Below, piece after piece: positions 8,111 through 15,203 of a stretch of DNA of 22,067 nt (positions are counted from its first letter, which is position 1; each line of letters starts with the position of its first letter). The stretch lies in contig CAYWWY010000021.1 in assembly GCA_964462525.1 (NCBI GenBank), positions 1-22,067 on the forward strand. The letters are read 5' to 3'. A program made the position numbers and the translations under genes. The DNA is from CAYWWY01 sp964462525 (lineage in GTDB: Bacteria; Thermotogota; Thermotogae; MWEM01). The notes beneath the pieces were generated by a model, which had not been told where the DNA came from, searched no databases, and saw only the letters and a list, made by a program, of their open reading frames with translations.

Positions 8111-8934
8111 TTTAACGCGCCTTTGGTCAAGCCGCCAATGAGGTATTTTTGCGAGAATAGAAAGATGATAATGGGGGGTAAGGCGGTAAGCAGAGCGCCT
8201 GCAGACAGTGGGCCCCATTCCACAGCTCCTCCGGTACCCAGAAACCGGGATAAGAAGACGGGTAGTGTATAGTTTATGTTGTCTCTCATTACCACCAAAG
8301 CGAAGAAAAACTCGTTCCAAGACAGAAGGAAGGCAAAGGTTCCCACTGCGATGATCCCAGGAACTGCCATTGGGACGATAATGATTCTCATCGCTTTGAA
8401 CCGGGTGCATCCATCGATCATTCCAGCTTCTTCCAGCTCTCGGGGAATGGCATCGAAATACCCCTTTAACAACCAACTGCAAAAGGGAATCGTGAATGTG
8501 GTGTACAGAATGATCAACCCTAGGGGATTGTTTTGAAGGGAATAGCGGGTGAGCATAGAAAAGATTCCGACGATCATCAGGATGCCAGGAAAAGCCTGCG
8601 AAGCCAACAACCATAGAATCAAAGCATTCTTCCCTTTGAAATTGAACCGCGACATCGCGTAGCCCGCCAGAGTCGTGACCACGATACATAAAGAAACAGT
8701 CACGACAGTGACCAGAAGGCTGTTGGCAAAATTCCGTCCGAATGTCGTGTTTTGAAGGATCCGGGCGTAGTTGCCAAAATACGGTTTTTCTGCGATTCCC
8801 AGAGGGTTTTCATAGATTGCCGAGGTTTCTCTGAACGAGTTCAGGACCAACATCGCCAACGGGGACAAGATCAATATGACAAGGAGGGCTGCGATAATAT
8901 TCATGAGGATGACCACGCTTTTTCTAGTTCTCAC
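8107..8934 (-). CDS. Sugar ABC transporter permease, MalG type
   Basis: This 275-residue inner-membrane protein has six hydrophobic helices and the binding-protein-dependent permease EAA loop, EELEEAGMIDGCTRFKAMR (about 185-203), which docks the ATPase. The first periplasmic loop after helix 1 and the C-terminal KGALK are typical of the MalG/CUT1 group. The start is GTG 8934, overlapping the upstream permease gene by 11 bases, with AAGGAGG six bases upstream that also encodes the end of that gene. No ATPase gene is found in the operon, so the importer probably uses a shared MsmX-like ATPase encoded elsewhere. Confidence 0.93.
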   Translation of the reverse strand: MRTRKSVVILMNIIAALLVILILSPLAMLVLNSFRETSAIYENPLGIAEKPYFGNYARILQNTTFGRNFANSLLVTVVTVSLCIVVTTLAGYAMSRFNFKGKNALILWLLASQAFPGILMIVGIFSMLTRYSLQNNPLGLIILYTTFTIPFCSWLLKGYFDAIPRELEEAGMIDGCTRFKAMRIIIVPMAVPGIIAVGTFAFLLSWNEFFFALVVMRDNINYTLPVFLSRFLGTGGAVEWGPLSAGALLTALPPIIIFLFSQKYLIGGLTKGALK

Positions 8935-9802
8935 TGCGCACCTCCTTGATGTAAAAGGCGACGGGAATTAAAAGGATTGCCAGACATATCACGCCAATCG
9001 CAGATGCGTACCCCTGCTGGTAGTAGGCAAAGGCATTCTGATAGGCATACAACGAAAGGAGAAGCGAGGAGTTCCCCGGTCCTCCATTGGTCATGGAAAA
9101 GACGATATCAAACATATTGAAGGTCCAGATCGTTGTCAAGGTCACAAGAATCAGGAGTAGGCTTTTCATCAATGGAATGGTCAGGAAGAAGAAGCGTCTG
9201 AACGGCCCTGCTCCATCAATAGCCGCCGCTTCGTATGCTTCAGTTGGTAACGACTGTAGACCTGCCAGAATGATGACCACCACGAAGGGAAGCCCGATCC
9301 ATATATTCGCAACGATGCACGCAGCCAAAGAATACCCCGGAGTGATGAGCCAGCCCGGAGGATTGGCAATCCCAATCGCTCGAAGCATCTCATTCAAAGG
9401 GCCCATCACTCCGAAGATATACCGCCAGATCAGCGCAGCGACGACCGGTGTCGTAGCCCATGGCAAAAGGATGAGGGCTCTGTGTATGCTCCGAAATTTG
9501 ATATAGGGCAGATTGAGAACCAAAGCGATTAGCATCCCAATAACCAGTTCCAGCCCTACACATGAGAAAGACCAGACCAGATTGTTCTTGAGCCCGACCC
9601 AAAACAGATTGTCGGCAAAGACCTCCTGGAAATTCTCCCATCCGGAAAAATAGGTTCCGGTGCCAAAGACCTGGTCTGTATATAAACTTTTGATAATCCC
9701 ATTGACAAATGGGTACACGCTCACAAAAGCGATGGCGATTAAAATGGGCAGAAGATAGGGGATTGCCCGTAACGTATCTCCTCGTATTTTGATCTTGATC
9801 AC
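8924..9802 (-). CDS. Sugar ABC transporter permease, MalF/UgpA type
   Basis: This 292-residue protein has six predicted membrane helices, beginning with AIPYLLPILIAIAFVSVYP (about 13-31). Its EAA loop EAYEAAAIDGAGPFRRF (about 195-211) contacts the nucleotide-binding subunit. It pairs with the following MalG-type permease and the preceding binding protein to form a CUT1-class carbohydrate importer. The start is GTG 9802, 31 bases after the binding-protein stop. The ribosome site is weak (CGGGGT), but no better start precedes the first helix. The gene order of binding protein, MalF-type and MalG-type permease is standard. Confidence 0.92.
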   Translation of the reverse strand: MIKIKIRGDTLRAIPYLLPILIAIAFVSVYPFVNGIIKSLYTDQVFGTGTYFSGWENFQEVFADNLFWVGLKNNLVWSFSCVGLELVIGMLIALVLNLPYIKFRSIHRALILLPWATTPVVAALIWRYIFGVMGPLNEMLRAIGIANPPGWLITPGYSLAACIVANIWIGLPFVVVIILAGLQSLPTEAYEAAAIDGAGPFRRFFFLTIPLMKSLLLILVTLTTIWTFNMFDIVFSMTNGGPGNSSLLLSLYAYQNAFAYYQQGYASAIGVICLAILLIPVAFYIKEVRSEN

Positions 9803-9833
9803 ACCCCGATGGAATGATGGGTAACGAAATTGA

Positions 9834-11084
9834 TTACTGGAGGCCCAACCTTCGCAGCATACGATTACCCTCGTCGATTGTGTCTTGAATCGCCCTGTCT
9901 AGGCTGATGCTTCCAAGGATCACCTTTTCTATGTTGGGGACAAAAACTCTCCATTCAAACGAATAGAACCCGGGCATCCCCGGTTTTACGTTATCAGCGT
10001 ACTGGAGCCACCCACGCGCGGTATCCCATTCATGCAGACTGGCATTGAATCGTGGATCCTCAAGAGAAGAATATCGAACCGGGAAGAGATAATCTTGATA
10101 ACTGATCTCTGCGGAATTCTCTGTATTGGTCATAAACTCAATAAACTTGAAGGCCTCTTCTTTGTGCTTGGAAGCTGCTGCTATACCGAAGGCTTGTGGA
10201 TCCGAGGCGTTGATCCGATTTCCCTCGTTTTTGACCAACAACATACCCCAATTGACTCGTCCGCTATCGATCAAAAACCGACGGTTCCAACACCCAAACG
10301 TAACCATGGTATAGCTCCCGTTGATGAATCCTTGCATCAACGATGTGTAGTCGATGCTGACCACATCTTTTGGCATCACTTTGTGGTCGGTAATCAAGGA
10401 AAGAAAGAACTCGATCGCTTCTTTGGCCCCTTTGTTGAAATCGACGGTCCACTTTCCCCGATCATCCATTTTCAGCACTTGTCCATCGTTCTGCGCGATC
10501 AAGGTCCAATGGAACCGCTCCATCAAGGGGGCAAGGATTCCCCATCTTGTGACGCGCCCGCCTTCGGTCTTCGTTGTCTTTTTCGCATAGTCGACCAATT
10601 GATCCCATGTGATCATTCGATCTTCTGGGAGAACGATCCCCTGTTCGGCAAAGATATCTTTGTTGTAGAAAATCACTTGGACTTCCTGACACCAGGGAAT
10701 CCCATAGAGATTGCCCGAAAAATCATAACAATCATCGATGATCGACGCAGGAATATCATCGAGAATCTCTTGTGTTACGTATGCGTTGAGCGGCGCTGCG
10801 TACCCCATCATTCCAAATTCGCGGAATTTTTCCGCATCGGAATGAAAGACATCGGGCGCGCTTCCTCCCTGGAAGCTCGTCAAGAGGTACTGATCCGAAG
10901 TTTCCCACGTACCCCATATGATATTCACTTGGATATCGGGGTTTTGGAGATTCCACTCATCGACAAGATCATAGATCGCATCAACGGCGGCCGGTTGCCA
11001 AGCAAGGCAGAAGAAATCAAGAGTGACTCCGAACAACAAGGGAGTTAATCCCAAAATAAGAAAGAGCGCAAGTCGTTTTTTCAT
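9834..11084 (-). CDS. Extracellular sugar-binding protein of ABC importer
   Basis: This 416-residue family 1 solute-binding protein has a Sec signal peptide of about 19-25 residues (KKR, then LALFLILGLTPLLFG). No lipobox cysteine is obvious, so it may be a soluble periplasmic protein rather than a lipoprotein. Typical binding-protein features are GGSAPDVFHSDAEKF (about 74-88), the hinge stretch LYGIPWCQEVQVIFYNKDIF (about 125-144), ITWDQLVDYAKK and the C-terminal KEEAFKFIEFMTN. Length is normal for CUT1 maltose/glycerol-3-phosphate-type proteins. ATG 11084 has GAGGAG eight bases upstream, and the gene begins 15 bases after the dehydrogenase stop. The aromatic-rich pocket suggests a carbohydrate ligand, but which one cannot be read from the sequence. 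Confidence 0.92.
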   Translation of the reverse strand: MKKRLALFLILGLTPLLFGVTLDFFCLAWQPAAVDAIYDLVDEWNLQNPDIQVNIIWGTWETSDQYLLTSFQGGSAPDVFHSDAEKFREFGMMGYAAPLNAYVTQEILDDIPASIIDDCYDFSGNLYGIPWCQEVQVIFYNKDIFAEQGIVLPEDRMITWDQLVDYAKKTTKTEGGRVTRWGILAPLMERFHWTLIAQNDGQVLKMDDRGKWTVDFNKGAKEAIEFFLSLITDHKVMPKDVVSIDYTSLMQGFINGSYTMVTFGCWNRRFLIDSGRVNWGMLLVKNEGNRINASDPQAFGIAAASKHKEEAFKFIEFMTNTENSAEISYQDYLFPVRYSSLEDPRFNASLHEWDTARGWLQYADNVKPGMPGFYSFEWRVFVPNIEKVILGSISLDRAIQDTIDEGNRMLRRLGLQ

Positions 11085-11099
11085 CCATTTTGCTCCTCT

Positions 11100-12107
11100 C
11101 TATGTCATCTTCACGACAACTTTGATATTTTCCTTTTTTGTCGCTGCGTCCAATGCGCTGCGAATGTCATGGAAATCATAGACTTCTGTGATCAATTCCG
11201 AAAAGGGGCCGGGATCTTGGATAATCATTTGAAAGGCCTTTTTGAAATCCTTCTCGGAAAAACCGAACGAACCGACAAGATCAACCTCTCTATAATGGAT
11301 ATCGTAGGGGTCGATCTCGATTCTTGTCTCTTTGGGCATTCCGCCAAAGAGTTGGAATGTACCCCCGGGAGAAACCAAGGGCATGAGTTGAGGAACCAAA
11401 TCACACAATGCGTTGGCCAGGATGATGGAATCATAGCTGTTTTTCTGTTGCATAAACGCAGAAAACCCTTTTTTATCAAAGTTCAGCGATTCCAAACCGC
11501 ATTGGTTTGCCATAGCAAGCCTTTTTTCGTCGATATCGGAAACCCAGCAGGAAACGCCCATACTCAGTAATGCAATACCGATGAGCAAGCCCATGGGTCC
11601 GCACCCTACGACAAGGACTTTGTCCTCCGGATTGATCCTTGCTTTTTGGATCCCGTGTATCGCGCAGGCCAATGGTTCTGTGAGCGTCATAACCTTTTCT
11701 TCGATTCCCTTGGGAATCATTAGCGCGCCTCGAAGAAGAATTTCTCGCGGAACGGTTACATACTCTGCGAAAGCCCCTTCGATCCAGGGTTTGTTTTTAC
11801 ACAGTTCGGGCACCCCTTTTTTGCATCGACTGCATTGACCGCATTCGATGTATGGCGCGAAGACATAGCTGTCCTCTTCAAACTCTTCTTGGATCTGCTT
11901 TCCTTTTTTGACAATCCGTCCGGTGAGTTCGTGGCCTAAAATGCAGGGCGGTTGAAACATATGATGACCCTTGAGAAAGGTCTTCAAATCGGTTCCACAC
12001 ACACCGACCATTCCCACTTTCACCAAAGCCTCTGATTCACTCATCTTCGGAGGATCGATTTCTTCAACGGCTATTTGCCCAATTCCACGGTAAATGGCTG
12101 CCTTCAT
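11100..12107 (-). CDS. Zinc-dependent alcohol/polyol dehydrogenase
   Basis: This 335-residue medium-chain dehydrogenase probably oxidises a polyol or sugar alcohol with NAD(P). Catalytic zinc ligands are Cys37 (GVCGTD), His59-Glu60 (GHE) and Glu144 (TEPLAC). The structural zinc loop has Cys89, Cys92, Cys95 and Cys103. The Rossmann loop is GCGPMG (168-173), followed by an acidic residue in SDIDEKR that favours NAD over NADP. It resembles sorbitol, threonine and galactitol-phosphate dehydrogenases of COG1063. ATG 12107 is preferred over the GTG three codons upstream because AGAGG is well spaced for it. The gene begins just after the intergenic hairpin and is followed closely by the sugar-binding protein, suggesting that the imported compound or its derivative is the substrate. 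Confidence 0.9.
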   Translation of the reverse strand: MKAAIYRGIGQIAVEEIDPPKMSESEALVKVGMVGVCGTDLKTFLKGHHMFQPPCILGHELTGRIVKKGKQIQEEFEEDSYVFAPYIECGQCSRCKKGVPELCKNKPWIEGAFAEYVTVPREILLRGALMIPKGIEEKVMTLTEPLACAIHGIQKARINPEDKVLVVGCGPMGLLIGIALLSMGVSCWVSDIDEKRLAMANQCGLESLNFDKKGFSAFMQQKNSYDSIILANALCDLVPQLMPLVSPGGTFQLFGGMPKETRIEIDPYDIHYREVDLVGSFGFSEKDFKKAFQMIIQDPGPFSELITEVYDFHDIRSALDAATKKENIKVVVKMT

Positions 12108-12126
12108 CCTTAACACCTCTGGATAA

Positions 12127-12157
12127 CGCGAGGGAAGCCATACGGACTTCCCTCGCG
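12127..12157 (-). other. Intercistronic hairpin inside the operon
   Basis: CGCGAGGGAAG (12127-12137) and CTTCCCTCGCG (12147-12157) are perfect 11-bp complementary arms with a nine-base loop, between the small secreted protein gene and the dehydrogenase gene. The minus strand has no T run after it, so it is not a typical terminator. It may protect the 3' end of a processed upstream transcript or lower downstream expression. It sits where the first three genes end and the dehydrogenase-transporter block begins. Confidence 0.65.
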
Positions 12158-12165
12158 AAACAATG

Positions 12166-12663
12166 TTACATCTCTACGCGAACACCAACGACAAACCATG
12201 CCCAATTATCAGCTGGATAGATATCCAGGATTTCCGGATATTCATGAAGCGGATAGACAAGTTTCACCGGTCCGCCTTGGCTTGCCGGAAGGGCTCGAAC
12301 GGATTCTCCCGAAACCGTTCCATACGTAAGGATGATCGGGTACTCAAGAACATGAGCGTAACTCACGGTAAATTCTTTCCCGTCAGAGCAAACAAGGACG
12401 ACGTCCTTTGCGTGCGCAGGTACACCAACGTAGGCGAGAAGATCAGAGATCGCGACTCCATAGTAATTCCTGCTCCCCAACCAAGGATCGGTTACCGTAT
12501 AACCCGTTGCCGGAAGTGCTTTGAGTTCATCAAGCGTGAAGGCGCACACGCCTTCTTCATCTCTCAACGCAATCACTCCGCTCACTGTGAGCACGGTACT
12601 ACCCATTGCCACTGCTGCTAAACTAAGAACCAGAGCAAGAACGATCATAAGACTTTTTTTCAT
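12166..12663 (-). CDS. Small secreted molybdopterin-oxidoreductase-like domain protein
   Basis: This 165-residue protein has a Sec signal peptide (MKKSLMIVLALVLSLAAVAMG, cleavage near residue 21-23) and then one compact domain. FTLDELKALP (about 43-52), WLGSRNYYGVAISDLLAYVG (about 61-80), VVLVCSDGKEFTVSY and GPVKLVYP, with a C-terminal WFVVGVRVEM, match the pattern of the sulfite-oxidase-like molybdopterin-binding fold found in small exported proteins. The cysteine that coordinates molybdenum in true sulfite oxidase or MsrP enzymes is not seen at the expected place (a tyrosine/tryptophan segment instead), so a catalytic molybdoenzyme is doubtful. A binding role is possible. ATG 12663 follows AAGGAGG, 17 bases after the phosphoesterase stop. 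The operon has no molybdopterin genes. Confidence 0.7.
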   Translation of the reverse strand: MKKSLMIVLALVLSLAAVAMGSTVLTVSGVIALRDEEGVCAFTLDELKALPATGYTVTDPWLGSRNYYGVAISDLLAYVGVPAHAKDVVLVCSDGKEFTVSYAHVLEYPIILTYGTVSGESVRALPASQGGPVKLVYPLHEYPEILDIYPADNWAWFVVGVRVEM

Positions 12664-12680
12664 GTTTGCTTCCCTCCTTA

Positions 12681-14300
12681 TTATTCCTGAACGATCCCTT
12701 CGCTCAGGATGATTTTCATAGGACTCGCCACTCGATCACCGTGTCGGTAAATGCCGTACAGCGAGTATTTCTGATTTCTTGTTATGGTGAATGGAATATC
12801 CAAATCCCGGACTTGCACCATAAAAATGTCCGTTCCATCATTGAATACGTAGGTATTCCCACTTTGGCCGGTATTTTCACAACCTTGAATCAGCACCAAA
12901 GATCCCGCAAAATACTCCGGATGATCCTTCATCGTCTTAATGTCCACCGGACTGTTTTGCACATACAGTTTTTTCGTAAAGATTTGGTCCCCGAGTTGAA
13001 CCCCGATCTCGTTCAATCCATCCGGGCAAGCAGCAAAATTGATGTTGAAAAAGAATTCGCTCCAGGACTGTAGTTGTCTGGTAAGGATGGGGTATTCATA
13101 AGGCACGCCGTTGAGCAAAACCTGCATACTTTCGCTCGTATTGGGAGAAACTGTCACCCGTACCAATTCGATTCCTGAATGAGGGGTCTTATTCGAAAGA
13201 TTAAACCAAACCGAAGGTTCCGTGGTCAATGGAAGGTAGGCATAGTTCATCACGCCTCTTCGAAATTCGATCAACGCAAACCCGTAATCATCACCGTATG
13301 CCGATGGTCCCTCCCACCATGCGCCGGAGACAGCGCCGGAGGTAAGGGCAAAATAGGGCTGTCGAAAGAACTCCATCTTCCCGTGCCAATGCCCAGAAAC
13401 GTGATAACACGAGAAATCCGCAAGGATTTGGATCAACTGCTCGTTGTTTTTGGTCTTTGCAAGATCGAAAATCGGCTCATGAGAAAAAACCATGATCGGT
13501 GTATTCGGGTCCACCATGTTGACCTTCTTCCTCAGCCATTCCAGTTGCCGATCATCGATCTCGTACACAAGCGATCCATTGACAATATGATGAATATTCA
13601 AGGCGATGAAATGGATCCCTCCGTTGTAGAACGCGTAATAATCCGGCCCAAACACATTATGGAACAGATCGAAGGGATTTGTTTTTCTTCGGTTGGTTTC
13701 GTGATTGCCTACGGTGTAGTACACGGGAATGTCGGTCGTTGCAAGATACGCTTCAACCGTCTGCAACCACCGCGTGCCGATCGCATCGTCGATACTGTTC
13801 ACGCTCGCTCCGATGTCCCCATTGCATAGGATGAAATCCGGCTGAATCTCAATCAGTTTTTCCACAAGTTGTTCCATCCATTGATCGGGATCATCGATCA
13901 TTTCTCGATCGCCCAACGCTTCCCAAAATTCGTCGGGATCATCCGCATAGTGAATATCGGCAACCACAGCGAATACCCCTGTTGACTGGGTGGGTTCAAG
14001 GAGGAAATCATGCGTTTCCTGGTGGCGCGTGTACCATTCCGCACATCGATACCCATCAGGGACAATGAGAAAGACAAATCCTTCTTCATTCGGTTCTATC
14101 CGATACAACCCGGTTTCGTCGGTACGGACAAAATCGATACCGTTTGAGATCAGAGCCCCCGATACAGGTTCGTCATGATTATCTCGAACCCCGTTTGCAT
14201 TCCGATCGACGAAAACGTACCCTTCGGTCAGATTGGCCGCAAGGCCAAAACTGACCAAAACCATTAACAAAAGAAATACAATTGACGCAAGCCTACTCAT
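12681..14300 (-). CDS. Secreted calcineurin-like metallophosphoesterase
   Basis: This 539-residue exported hydrolase probably removes phosphate from an external phosphoester. A signal peptide (residues 1-22, SRLASIVFLLLMVLVSFGLA) precedes a small beta domain with a calcium-loop-like DRNANGVRDNHDEP (32-45), as in MetallophosN or SdrD-B-like domains. The dimetal phosphoesterase core follows: DIH (115-117), GDIGAS with Asp162, GNHE (198-201), SHEP with His274, and GHWH with His304/His306. The C-terminal ~200 residues look like a beta-sandwich (MetallophosC-like, and an OB-like end at GDQIFTKKLYV). ATG 14300 has AAAGGAGG upstream, overlapping the aldolase stop region by design; ten further upstream codons are open but lie over that site. 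Second gene of the operon; it may prepare the imported substrate. Confidence 0.88.
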   Translation of the reverse strand: MSRLASIVFLLLMVLVSFGLAANLTEGYVFVDRNANGVRDNHDEPVSGALISNGIDFVRTDETGLYRIEPNEEGFVFLIVPDGYRCAEWYTRHQETHDFLLEPTQSTGVFAVVADIHYADDPDEFWEALGDREMIDDPDQWMEQLVEKLIEIQPDFILCNGDIGASVNSIDDAIGTRWLQTVEAYLATTDIPVYYTVGNHETNRRKTNPFDLFHNVFGPDYYAFYNGGIHFIALNIHHIVNGSLVYEIDDRQLEWLRKKVNMVDPNTPIMVFSHEPIFDLAKTKNNEQLIQILADFSCYHVSGHWHGKMEFFRQPYFALTSGAVSGAWWEGPSAYGDDYGFALIEFRRGVMNYAYLPLTTEPSVWFNLSNKTPHSGIELVRVTVSPNTSESMQVLLNGVPYEYPILTRQLQSWSEFFFNINFAACPDGLNEIGVQLGDQIFTKKLYVQNSPVDIKTMKDHPEYFAGSLVLIQGCENTGQSGNTYVFNDGTDIFMVQVRDLDIPFTITRNQKYSLYGIYRHGDRVASPMKIILSEGIVQE

Positions 14301-14313
14301 GCCACACCCTCCT

Positions 14314-15060
14314 TTATGGAGTTTCGTCATGAACCACTTTCATGAGTGTTTTCACATATTCGGTTTGGTTTTCCGCTTGAAAGACATTTCTTCCAAAGGC
14401 GACTCCTTTTGCGCCCAAACGAATGGCTTCTTGGGCTATATCAAACAAGTTTTCTCCTTTTGGGCCGCCCGCAATCACAATCGGGATCGGAACGGATCCG
14501 ATCACCTTTGCAAACGATTCTTTCCCTGTATAGTACACCTTTAGCAGATCGGCGCCCAATTCGTAGGCCACTCGAGCGCCCAAAGCGATACAGTCGGGAT
14601 CGGTGAACTTGCCTTCCGCTTGGGGAAGCATTTCCGCAATCAATGGCATGCCTCGTTTGGAGCACTCTTCTGCGGTCTTTGCGAGGAGTTCCAAAGAAGG
14701 ATTCTCGCCCGCGCCACCCATGAACCCCATGACCACAACCCCATCCGCGCCGATGGCCATCGCGTGTTCGACGCTGGTCGTCAATCGGTGATAATCGAAG
14801 AGGGTTGAATAGTTCGTGGACGCTCCAGTAATTCGGCAAAGAATCGCTGTCTTTCCACCCAAAAGCGCGGCATTCTTCTCGATCACACCGGGGTTGAGGA
14901 TGAGTCCGTCGGGTCTTGCGGCAATGATATGTTCCAGCGTGTTCCTGATATCCCGAAGTCCATCGATCGGTCCTTGAAATTGCCCGTGGTCCAGCGCTAC
15001 AATCACGGTTTTTCCATCTTCCTTCAGCAATCGGTTGATTCGAACAATTTTCCCGTTCAT
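14314..15060 (-). CDS. Class I aldolase of the DhnA/LsrF family
   Basis: This 248-residue cytosolic TIM-barrel aldolase works through a Schiff base. Lys174 in GADLLKVYYTG (169-179) is the expected imine lysine. Other barrel features are VALDHGQF (21-28) with the family Asp-His, DGLILNPGVI (51-60), GADGVVVMGF (104-113) and the phosphate-binding IVIAGGPKG near 195 and GVAFGRNVFQ near 220. The family includes archaeal-type fructose-bisphosphate aldolase, LsrF and tagatose/sulfofructose-phosphate aldolases, so a ketose 1-phosphate or bisphosphate is a likely substrate. ATG 15060 has AGGAGG upstream. It is the first gene of the twelve-gene operon and would split the PfkB product. Confidence 0.88.
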   Translation of the reverse strand: MNGKIVRINRLLKEDGKTVIVALDHGQFQGPIDGLRDIRNTLEHIIAARPDGLILNPGVIEKNAALLGGKTAILCRITGASTNYSTLFDYHRLTTSVEHAMAIGADGVVVMGFMGGAGENPSLELLAKTAEECSKRGMPLIAEMLPQAEGKFTDPDCIALGARVAYELGADLLKVYYTGKESFAKVIGSVPIPIVIAGGPKGENLFDIAQEAIRLGAKGVAFGRNVFQAENQTEYVKTLMKVVHDETP

Positions 15061-15078
15061 CCAAAACCTCCTATCATC

Positions 15079-15089
15079 TGTTCAGAACA
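15079..15089 (-). promoter_or_regulatory. Palindromic site, candidate SorC-family operator
   Basis: TGTTC-A-GAACA is a perfect 5-bp-arm palindrome about ten bases downstream of the expected transcription start of the aldolase operon. SorC regulators such as LsrR and DeoR bind AT-rich sites containing TGAACA-type half sites, and binding here would block initiation or early elongation. A related TGTACA lies nearby at about 15092-15097. The assignment rests on motif and position only. Confidence 0.35.
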
Positions 15090-15103
15090 TTTGTACATAG
15101 AAA

Positions 15104-15132
15104 AGTATATCATATTGATTTGGTTTTGTCAA
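15104..15132 (-). promoter_or_regulatory. Sigma-A-type promoter of the twelve-gene operon
   Basis: Read on the minus strand, TTGACA (15132-15127) and TATACT (15109-15104) are separated by exactly 17 bases. Transcription would begin near 15097, giving a leader of about 37 bases to the aldolase ATG. This is the strongest promoter match in the window. Confidence 0.8.
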
Positions 15133-15178
15133 GGAATACTCTATGTACCAGCCATAGCCATCATCAAAAGAAGAAGGA

Positions 15179-15202
15179 GAACCGTCTGGACGTTTCCGGC
15201 TC
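15179..15202 (-). terminator. Weak terminator candidate after the GH13 gene
   Basis: On the minus strand GAGCCG and CGGTTC can pair as a six-base stem (one G-U) with a 12-base loop, followed by the T/C-rich TCCTTCTTCTTTT. It lies directly after the GH13 stop and before the aldolase promoter. The stem is weak, so read-through into the aldolase operon is possible. Confidence 0.3.
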
Positions 15203-15203
15203 G

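Noticed and set aside
7262..8689. A 475-codon minus-strand frame that includes the PfkB gene and extends far upstream
   Set aside because: The upstream 193 codons lie out of frame inside a clear ABC permease gene and have low-complexity, arginine-rich composition; the kinase starts at GTG 8110.
10032..11048. A 338-codon plus-strand frame opposite the sugar-binding protein
   Set aside because: It has no ribosome site, no domain signature and is the antisense of a gene with clear family features.
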